DNA from: an uncultured Sphingomonadaceae bacterium
Lineage (GTDB): Bacteria; Pseudomonadota; Alphaproteobacteria; Sphingomonadales; Sphingomonadaceae
Direction of reading: 5' to 3'
Assembly: GCA_947494305.1 (NCBI GenBank)
Contig: CANLUL010000001.1
Coordinates: 1,426,001-1,490,000, forward strand
DNA length: 64,000 nt
How positions within the stretch are numbered: the first letter of the stretch is position 1; the number at the start of each line of letters is the position of its first letter. The notes under the pieces were generated by a model that ran no database searches, had not been told where the DNA came from, and saw nothing but the letters and a program-made list of their open reading frames with translations. The position numbers were made by a program, and so were the translations under genes. Positions 29,771 to 36,813 of this stretch are shown in pieces.

Positions 29771-30604
29771 ATGAAACGGAAACGGATTGGTATTTGCGCA
29801 CCATCAACGCCCATTTCCAGGGAAGATGCAGATCAGGTGACTGCGCTTGCAGCCAGGACACATCCAGACGCAGAGTTGATTTTCTCTGAACAATGTTTTG
29901 CAAGCGCTGGTCATTTTGCCGGTGATGATCACCTCCGTTGCAAAAGTTTTGTGCAAATGGCAAATGATCCCACATTGGATGCCATCTGGTTTGCGCGTGG
30001 CGGTTATGGTGCGGTACGGATAGCAGAAGAAGCGTTGACCCAACTTAAAGCACCCGCATATGCTAAACTATATATGGGATATAGTGACGCCGGATATCTG
30101 CTCGCGGGCCTCTATAAAGCCGGTATCGGGCAGCAAGCGCATGGCCCCATGCCGATTGACATCAAACGCGATAACGGTGAAAAAGCGGTCGAACGCGCAT
30201 TAAATCGGATTGTTTCCAACGAATCGATGTCGCTTGAGCGGCACATCGAAAAAGGTGAGAAATATGCGGCTTTCAACCTGACCACATTAACAATGCTTGC
30301 AGGCACCTCTCTGATGCCGGACTTTACAGACCATATCCTGATGATTGAGGAAGTCTCGGAATATCTCTATTCATTTGATCGGGCCATGTTCAGCATAACC
30401 AACCATTTGGCAGGAGTTGACCTTAAGGGACTGCGACTTGGCCAGGTTACGGATATACCTGAAAACGACAGGCCATTTGGGCAAACCGAACAGGAAATCA
30501 CCCGCTATTGGTGTGATCGTCATCGGATACACTACTTAGGCAGGGCAAAAATCGGACACGATGCAAGCAATTATATCGTACCGTTCGGGCAAATTACCTT
30601 CTGA
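29771..30604 (+). CDS. LD-carboxypeptidase (S66 family)
   Basis: RIGICAPSTPISREDAD; DAIWFARGGYGAVRIAEE; MGYSDAGYLLAGLYKAG; LMIEEVSEYLYSFDRAMF. Confidence 0.87.
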   Translation: MKRKRIGICAPSTPISREDADQVTALAARTHPDAELIFSEQCFASAGHFAGDDHLRCKSFVQMANDPTLDAIWFARGGYGAVRIAEEALTQLKAPAYAKLYMGYSDAGYLLAGLYKAGIGQQAHGPMPIDIKRDNGEKAVERALNRIVSNESMSLERHIEKGEKYAAFNLTTLTMLAGTSLMPDFTDHILMIEEVSEYLYSFDRAMFSITNHLAGVDLKGLRLGQVTDIPENDRPFGQTEQEITRYWCDRHRIHYLGRAKIGHDASNYIVPFGQITF

Positions 30605-30673
30605 TCTGGAATATCGGGTTTTCGATTCAGATCATCTGACTATTTTCCGCGCTTACCAGCGCGATTGCCCACG

Positions 30674-33034
30674 ATGGTTAACGCTATGTTTACTCTACTC
30701 GGTTATCCGAAATTTATGTACGCGTTTCTTCAGAGAAAAATATTCGCAAGCTTTTTGCTTCTCGCGCTATCAGTGGGCAGTTGGTATGCTTCTGAAAACC
30801 GGTGGCTGGAAGATTATGAATTGCTGGCACAGGCTCAGCTGTCGAAATTTCGATCAACCGAATTGTCTCGGGATATTGTCGTTGTCGGCTTAGATGACAA
30901 AAGCTATCGGGAAAACCCTCAGTGGCCATGGCCACGTAGTGATCACGCCCAAATTGTAGATCATCTAAATGACTATGGTGTGGAACGAATTTTCTTTGAC
31001 ATTTACTTTCCAAAACCATCAACTGAAATTGAAGATGCTGAACTGAGTAGGGCATTCTCACAGAGCACATCATCCATTTTCCTGCCAGCGATCATCGATG
31101 AAAATGAAGATGGCACTCTTTACAAGACGGAACAATACGAACGTTTTGTAAAACATGCGAAGGAAGTAGATATAGGCTTGCTGGTATCCAAGCAAAGACA
31201 TGTTGTCGCCGCTCCCTATAGAGTCCAGATAGATGGAGAAGTCTATAATTCTTTCGCATCCGAAATTACAGGCCGTGTTGGACCTCTTAATGAATGGTAT
31301 CCCTTAGATTATGCCTATGACTGGAAATCTGTTCCTACCTATAGCGCGATTGATGTTCTAAACGGAAATGTACAACCGGAAGAGCTAAAGGGAAAAACCG
31401 TCCTATACGGCTATTATAGTTTGGACTTTGGCGACGTGTTTTCCGATCCTACTGGACAGGACATTCCCGGAATGGCTGCTCACGCTATTGGAGCAAATGT
31501 CCTACTAAACGGCATCCCCTCGGTAGTTGGAAAGTGGGTACCAATATCAATTGTTGCGATTTTTTGTTTGATCGGCACCTGGTTTCTGAACTCGCGAACA
31601 GCCTTTGTAATTACCTCAGGATTCATTCCGTCGTTGCTTCTCGTATCGATTGGGCTACGCGCTGAGTCAGTTTATATCGAGATTCTTCCGGCTCTGAGCA
31701 TTCTCATAGCAAGCTGTGTTTATTTTCGCGCTTCAATTTACCAGAGTCAAATCGATGCGGGCAGAAGAGTACATCGGGAAAGCGGATTGCCCAACCTTCA
31801 GGCGTTTCTTGAAGACCAGAATAGTTCAAAGAAGTCTGCCATAATTTCTATCAATTTTGATGGATATGATTTGGTTAGGAGATCGCTATCAAACAGCCAA
31901 TTGCAGACATTATTGGATCAGATTCGAACAAGACTTTCTATCATTTCCAATGATATATACCAAGGTACAGATGGTTCGCTGTATTTTGCGATAGAAACCC
32001 TTGAGGAAAAAGACATTGTCGATTCTCTTCAAGGGTTAAAGATGTTTTTTGTCAATCCAATCGCTTTGGATGGTCACATGATCGCCCTCAAGCCTGCTTT
32101 TGGTTATGATATCGAACCAAGTGAAGAACTCTCAGAGCGCGCTAGTCATGCGTTGGTTGCATCCTGTCATGCACAGATTACTTCGCAGAAAATTGTACGC
32201 TTTGACTCTATTCTGCTTGATGAAGAGAAAAAACACCTTTCGATGCAAAGCACAATTAAACGGGCTATGGATCAAAGAGAACTGGAAGTTTATGTTCAAC
32301 CTCAGGTAGATATCGCAACCGGTTGGACTAAATCCGGCGAAGCTCTAATTCGATGGAACGATCCTTTACGAGGGGTAATCTCTCCGGGCGAATTTATGCC
32401 GATTATCGAGAATACTCCGCTCATTGGAAATCTAACGCTTCATATTATTAAGCTAGCGATATCGGCTTTGGATGATGTACTCCCCTTGGCAAATGATTTC
32501 AAAATTTCAATCAATGTTCCTCCTTCGCTTATGACTGATAGTGAGTTTACAGATCAGGCATTTGACATAATCGACAATTCGGAAATTCCCAATTCTGCCG
32601 TTGTTTTGGAAATAACAGAGCGCGGAATGCTATTTGACAAAGATATCGCCAAGCAAGAAATGCAGCGGTTTGTCGATGCTGACATTGAATTTTCGATAGA
32701 TGATTTTGGAACGGCTAATTCCAACATCGAAATCTTGCGTTCCATCCCCGCATCTGAACTAAAGATTGACCAATCCTTCATCAGCGGACTGACACAATCC
32801 ACGAAGGATCAAGCCTTGGTCGAATCGATCATAAACATGGCGCACGGGTTGAATTACATCGTGGTTGCAGAAGGTGTAGAAGACCAAGAAATATTGGATT
32901 TGTTAACTATTTTGAATTGCGATAAAGTTCAAGGCTATCACATCGCTAAGCCTTTAAAAATAAAAGATTTTACTGGATATCTCATAAGGGAGTTTCTGCA
33001 TAAAAGAGGTATGGATCACCCCAAATATGGTTAA
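30674..33034 (+). CDS. CHASE2 - degenerate GGDEF - EAL domain protein (candidate c-di-GMP phosphodiesterase)
   Basis: CHASE2-like N half (VVVGLDDKSYRENPQWPWPRSDHAQIVDHL), 3 TM, SGEALIRWNDP EAL motif, ITERGMLFD, DDFGTANSN, VAEGVED. Confidence 0.88.
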   Translation: MVNAMFTLLGYPKFMYAFLQRKIFASFLLLALSVGSWYASENRWLEDYELLAQAQLSKFRSTELSRDIVVVGLDDKSYRENPQWPWPRSDHAQIVDHLNDYGVERIFFDIYFPKPSTEIEDAELSRAFSQSTSSIFLPAIIDENEDGTLYKTEQYERFVKHAKEVDIGLLVSKQRHVVAAPYRVQIDGEVYNSFASEITGRVGPLNEWYPLDYAYDWKSVPTYSAIDVLNGNVQPEELKGKTVLYGYYSLDFGDVFSDPTGQDIPGMAAHAIGANVLLNGIPSVVGKWVPISIVAIFCLIGTWFLNSRTAFVITSGFIPSLLLVSIGLRAESVYIEILPALSILIASCVYFRASIYQSQIDAGRRVHRESGLPNLQAFLEDQNSSKKSAIISINFDGYDLVRRSLSNSQLQTLLDQIRTRLSIISNDIYQGTDGSLYFAIETLEEKDIVDSLQGLKMFFVNPIALDGHMIALKPAFGYDIEPSEELSERASHALVASCHAQITSQKIVRFDSILLDEEKKHLSMQSTIKRAMDQRELEVYVQPQVDIATGWTKSGEALIRWNDPLRGVISPGEFMPIIENTPLIGNLTLHIIKLAISALDDVLPLANDFKISINVPPSLMTDSEFTDQAFDIIDNSEIPNSAVVLEITERGMLFDKDIAKQEMQRFVDADIEFSIDDFGTANSNIEILRSIPASELKIDQSFISGLTQSTKDQALVESIINMAHGLNYIVVAEGVEDQEILDLLTILNCDKVQGYHIAKPLKIKDFTGYLIREFLHKRGMDHPKYG

Positions 33035-33100
33035 TTCTTGTAAAGGACATAAATTATGCTATTGTTAACCAGTTAATTTAAGTAACAGTAGAGGTTAACA

Positions 33101-33163
33101 ATGATTGAATGGCTACTAGAAGTACTATTTGGCCGTCGTCACAAAGGTGGCGGACCAGGCTAG
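33101..33163 (+). CDS. Candidate 20-aa microprotein MIEWLLEVLFGRRHKGGGPG
   Basis: GAGG SD-like 5 nt upstream of ATG, TTGTAA-N16-TATTGT promoter-like sequence upstream, intrinsic terminator 20 nt downstream. Confidence 0.5.
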   Translation: MIEWLLEVLFGRRHKGGGPG

Positions 33164-33183
33164 ATTACTAGCAACTAGGATTG

Positions 33184-33213
33184 AAAAAAAGGGCGCTTTT
33201 GTGCCCTTTTTTA
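33184..33213. terminator. Intrinsic terminator (A7-GGGCGC-TTTT-GTGCCC-T6)
   Basis: GC stem flanked by A and T tracts. Confidence 0.85.
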
Positions 33214-33402
33214 TTTGTATTACAAATAGTTGCCATCAAATTTGATGCGTAGCAACTTTTTCAATTTAGGAGAAATGTCTATTCAAGGATCGTCTGACAT
33301 AGACAGGCGTGTTTATCTTTTAGGTCTGTTTTCCCTAAGAATCCAAATTTGTTCAGTTCAAAGGGTGTCGATTCGAGTAATTCTGCAGAATATAGTGGAA
33401 AT

Positions 33403-33440
33403 CCAAGAAAACCCGGCGGTCGGGTCGCATTAACCGCCGG
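33403..33440 (-). terminator. Intrinsic terminator
   Basis: Perfect 8-bp GC stem followed on minus strand by GTTTTCTT. Confidence 0.7.
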
Positions 33441-33590
33441 ATCCTCCAGAGGAATAGCTCCATTGGAACAGAAGTTTGGGAAACTGTTCCTTTGAAGTCT
33501 GGTGCGAAGTCGTCTGCGTGACGGCGAACGACCTCGCGAAACAACCAATGCACGATTCGCATCCAATGGAATGTGATCAAGGTCACGGGT
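33403..33590 (-). ncRNA. Candidate structured sRNA ending in an intrinsic terminator
   Basis: Minus strand: 10-bp hairpin GCGAGGTCGT/ACGACTTCGC (one G-U), GGAACAG/CTGTTCC hairpin, long-range CCATTGGA/TCCAATGG, then CCGGCGGT-N12-ACCGCCGG-GTTTTCTT. Confidence 0.45.
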
Positions 33591-33760
33591 TGAGAAAGTT
33601 TTTAGATTGTGCGGTTTGATCGATTTAAAGACTCAACGCTGGTATGCTGTCTTCACTATCTTCGATTTGTCATCACCCGAAACAGAAACTGCTATGATGG
33701 ATGGCGAAAACCAATAAGCTATCCAAGTGTGATCAAGGATTTTAGCACAGTAATTTCACC

Positions 33761-33800
33761 TAAAACGAAAAACGGGAGCTCATCCGAAGATAAGCTCCCG
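33761..33800 (-). terminator. Intrinsic terminator with cUUCGg tetraloop
   Basis: 12-bp stem (one T-G) closing a UUCG loop, followed on minus strand by TTTTTCGTTTT. Confidence 0.88.
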
Positions 33801-34030
33801 CTGCGCCTCACTTGGGGCCGCTTTCCGCTTGCGCTTCCGGCTTCCGCTTCTTTGGCGTCGGGTTTCCGGGCCAGTATCTGTTTTCTGTTCTCCACATTTC
33901 GGCTTGCGCTTCGATGCTTCGGTTTCCAACACATGCTGGTCCAGTCACCTGATGATTGCTGTCTCTCTGTTCCATTCCGGCCGAAGCCTTCACTTTCCAG
34001 TCTTCTTTCAACCATCCATTGAAAGATCAT
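33761..34030 (-). ncRNA. Candidate structured ncRNA (or short mRNA) ending in a very strong intrinsic terminator
   Basis: Minus strand: GGCTTCGGCC hairpin, two GAAGCGCAAGC motifs, terminal CGGGAGCTTATC-TTCG-GATGAGCTCCCG-TTTTTCGTTTT; a 67-codon ORF from TTG 34011 is an alternative. Confidence 0.4.
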
Positions 34031-34192
34031 TCTATCATATTTGCATATAACAAATTGGTCGTTTCAATCATCTTTGTGCTTTTATCTCTCCCCAACGGGT
34101 CATTGCTGACTGGTCGCCGGTTGTAAGCAAATGCCTTCCGATGAATTGGTTATGACTCGAAGGTCCGAGTCGGACCTAGTAGAAAAACCCGA

Positions 34193-34249
34193 GTTATCCA
34201 CAGGCAATGAAGTTAGCGGTGGAAAAACCAGGGGGATGTGGTGGATAAC
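34193..34249. repeat. 9-bp inverted repeat GTTATCCAC...GTGGATAAC (contains one exact DnaA-box-like TTATCCACA)
   Basis: Arms at 34193-34201 and 34241-34249; separate palindrome GGTCCGAGTCGGACC at 34162-34176. Confidence 0.6.
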
Positions 34250-34275
34250 AATTATGATCGGGAAGTTTTTCGAAA

Positions 34276-34369
34276 GTCCGGCCCCACTTGATCGGGAGGG
34301 GATAGTAAGGGGACCGGACCATCGAAACGATCCCGGCATCTTGGGAGGAGGATGCGCGCCGGGGTCGTT
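34276..34369 (-). ncRNA. Tandem hairpins with C-rich anti-SD loops (candidate sRNA / 3'UTR element)
   Basis: Minus-strand loops CUCCUCCCAA (34341-34350) and ...CCCCUCCC... (within 34286-34308), each closed by a 10-12 bp GC-rich stem. Confidence 0.5.
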
Positions 34370-34380
34370 AAACTAATGCC

Positions 34381-34455
34381 TTAAACCTGAACTGTATTCA
34401 GCAAGATGATGCTGCTCATGCTCAGGGCGGCAACTATATTGAAAAGCGTCTTCAT
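34381..34455 (-). CDS. Candidate 24-aa hydrophobic microprotein MKTLFNIVAALSMSSIILLNTVQV
   Basis: Strong SD AAAAGGAGAAATCCC-ATG; single hydrophobic segment; below the ORF track cutoff. Confidence 0.55.
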   Translation of the reverse strand: MKTLFNIVAALSMSSIILLNTVQV

Positions 34456-34632
34456 GGGATTTCTCCTTTTGATTAACGCCAGTCAAACATTCCTTTTCCT
34501 GTTCACTTGTTATGGTGAAATGGTCTTCAAACAGTTAAGTTTCAATTGAAAACGGAGTTCAATGAGTTGCATTATTTGCAAGCGCTGAAAACGGCCTACA
34601 AAGAGTCATTCTTAGCTAAGAGCTTGATTTAT

Positions 34633-35316
34633 CTAGAATATGCCCTTGAGCAGCTTTTTTCCACGGTCCAACGGATTGCGGCGGAAGTTTGACTCTTCCC
34701 GTCCAATATAGGTGAATATGCCATCCATGGCCTGATCCTTGACGCTGTCGGTCAGTCTATCCCGGGAAATATCCATACCGCCCAATCGCGCGAGAGAAGA
34801 GATCGATCCCAGCCGTTCTACCTGTTTAAAGGCACCAAGATCACCCAAGGCGGATTCAATTAAAGGACGCACCTTGTTGCCCAATTCTACACCGGCCGTT
34901 TTTCGGAGATATTGTGAACCAGCCGTATCGCCTCCGGTCACTATTCCAAGCCCGTCGGTCAGCGTCAAACCGTCAATCGCCGAACGAAAAACCGGTTTGG
35001 CGGTCAATGCCGCCTGCCCAGCTGCGCTGTTCAACGTACGCGTAATATCTCCCGTCAATCCGGCTTTGCTTGTAAAACGCAATATTTTGGTCGCTCGTTT
35101 CAATGGTCCTGGCAACAAGATACGGACGGCCTTATCCGCATAAAAGGCGCCAGGCTCCCCAAGCTTGTCCAAAGCATTATCCGAAGCGTTTCCAAGCAAG
35201 CTCTTTAGCCCCTTAGACTGCGCAAAAGCCGGTTGTGCGATGAACGGAACCGTTCCCATCCCACTCAGGATAATACCCGATTTCAAAAAAACTCTTCTGC
35301 TGGTTTCATGTGTCAT
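34633..35316 (-). CDS. DUF4197 domain-containing exported protein
   Basis: Tat-like signal (SRRVFLKSG), GLKSLLGNASDNALDKL, KDQAMDGIFTYIGREESNFRRNP. Confidence 0.85.
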   Translation of the reverse strand: MTHETSRRVFLKSGIILSGMGTVPFIAQPAFAQSKGLKSLLGNASDNALDKLGEPGAFYADKAVRILLPGPLKRATKILRFTSKAGLTGDITRTLNSAAGQAALTAKPVFRSAIDGLTLTDGLGIVTGGDTAGSQYLRKTAGVELGNKVRPLIESALGDLGAFKQVERLGSISSLARLGGMDISRDRLTDSVKDQAMDGIFTYIGREESNFRRNPLDRGKKLLKGIF

Positions 35317-35420
35317 AATCCGCTCCCTTGCTTTGGCATGATCTTATCATACCAGCTTGGCGCGAAACTGAACAGTTCCAACAGATTAGGTAAATTCCAG
35401 TAACTTATGGACTGGGAAAT

Positions 35421-35942
35421 TTACTTTGCTTCAGAAAACTCCAGCTTACCTTTGGTTTCATCCGCCGAAACTTCTGATAGCTCCAGAGAAAATGGATCAC
35501 CCTCATCCGTTGTACCGGACAAGTTATTGCCATCTTTTGTCATTTCGAACTGTTCATCGGTCATTTTGGATTCAAACCAGTCTGACAGCTCGTCAGCATC
35601 CGTTGGAGAGACAAAACTGACGGTAACCTTGCCACCCTCCCCTTTCTGATCCTCGATATCGAAATTGGTGATCTTCGACCCAGGATAGAGCTGGACATTG
35701 TTCAAATCGAAATCATCGCTATCCAGTTTGATTTCAGGGAGATTGACATCCATTGAAAAGCCATCGGCCTTGATGGAGAATTTGCTGTCCTCTCCTTTGC
35801 CGCCAATTTTGATTTTTTCAGACTCTTCTGCTGAATCATCGCTCAAATCGATCGATATACTGGAGCCTTCATCCTCTGATTTACTGCACGCAGAAAGAAC
35901 CAGCGGAAAGGCTGCGACGACGGCGATAAACTGCTTATTCAT
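35421..35942 (-). CDS. Hypothetical lipoprotein
   Basis: MNKQFIAVVAAFPLVLSACSKSEDEG lipobox; GGAG SD upstream of ATG 35942. Confidence 0.75.
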   Translation of the reverse strand: MNKQFIAVVAAFPLVLSACSKSEDEGSSISIDLSDDSAEESEKIKIGGKGEDSKFSIKADGFSMDVNLPEIKLDSDDFDLNNVQLYPGSKITNFDIEDQKGEGGKVTVSFVSPTDADELSDWFESKMTDEQFEMTKDGNNLSGTTDEGDPFSLELSEVSADETKGKLEFSEAK

Positions 35943-35947
35943 TTTCA

Positions 35948-35998
35948 ATCTCCAGACTGTATTATTCATATAATACAGTCTGGAGATATTGAGGTCAA
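35948..35998 (-). promoter_or_regulatory. Promoter with 18-bp-arm palindromic operator upstream of lipoprotein gene
   Basis: ATCTCCAGACTGTATTAT-TCAT-ATAATACAGTCTGGAGAT (35948-35987); minus strand TTGACC-N17-TATTAT. Confidence 0.75.
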
Positions 35999-36004
35999 GC
36001 TTGA

Positions 36005-36799
36005 TTAGGCAGGGTCAATTCCTGCACCTGGATTGGCAGCATTTACCACGCCGCCATCTACGGGCAATGTCGAACCAATGACGTAGTCACCGGCGGAACT
36101 CGCCAAGAAAACAGCTGCCGAGGCCATGTCTTCTGCGCGACCAATGCGGCGGGCGGGAATTCCGGGAGCCACCGCGTCGCCGTGATCTCGCGCCGCCTTG
36201 TTCATTGTGGAAGCAAAAGCTCCCGGAGCAATGCCGGTCATGATAATATCTTCCTGCACCAGCTTGGATGCCATTTTGCGGGTCAGGTGAATGACCGCTG
36301 CCTTGGACGCCTGATAGCTGTAAGTCTCCCACGGATTGACTTTCAGTCCATCTATGGATGCGATATTTATGACCTTTGCTGGCTGCTCAAAACTAGCGGC
36401 TGCCTTTAACTGCGGATGGAGCGCCTGCGTCAAAAAGAACAATCCTTTGACATTAGTGTCCATCACCTTGTCCCAGCCACCTTCCGGAAAATCCAGATAT
36501 TCGGTCCCCCAGGCGACACCAGCATTGTTGACGAGTATGTCCAGCTTCTCTTCGCGGGATGCGATCTCGGCAGCCAAAGCCTTGCAGCCCTCAACGGTTG
36601 AAATGTCTCCCTGGATATAGATGCAGTTATCACCGAATTCAGCAGCGGCAGCTTCACCCTGATCGGCTTTTCGGCCTGAGATATAGACTTTAGCGCCTTG
36701 TGCCAGGAACCCCTCAGTGATCATTGCTCCGATGCCGCGTTGACCGCCAGTGACGAGCGCAACGCGCCCTTCGAGGGAAAAGAGTTTGTTGAAATCCAT
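36005..36799 (-). CDS. SDR family oxidoreductase
   Basis: ALVTGGQRGIGAMITEGF, NNAGVAWG, YQASKAAV. Confidence 0.92.
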   Translation of the reverse strand: MDFNKLFSLEGRVALVTGGQRGIGAMITEGFLAQGAKVYISGRKADQGEAAAAEFGDNCIYIQGDISTVEGCKALAAEIASREEKLDILVNNAGVAWGTEYLDFPEGGWDKVMDTNVKGLFFLTQALHPQLKAAASFEQPAKVINIASIDGLKVNPWETYSYQASKAAVIHLTRKMASKLVQEDIIMTGIAPGAFASTMNKAARDHGDAVAPGIPARRIGRAEDMASAAVFLASSAGDYVIGSTLPVDGGVVNAANPGAGIDPA

Positions 36800-36813
36800 T
36801 ATATTGCTTCCTT

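Noticed and set aside
33279-33586. 77-95 aa minus-strand ORFs in the gap
   Set aside because: Two overlapping frames both run through the terminator stem at 33413-33440, no good SD; treated as an RNA locus instead.
34162-34249. Chromosomal replication origin based on DnaA-box-like sequences
   Set aside because: Only one exact box and one 8/9 box; no hemE, parAB, gyrB or dnaA nearby; and the ribosomal genes to the right are all on the minus strand, which would be head-on to replication leaving this site.
34540-34551. TTTCAATTGAAA palindrome as a fourth copy of the TTTAATTG-NN-CAATTAAA operator
   Set aside because: Different half-site and spacing; short AT-rich palindromes are expected by chance.
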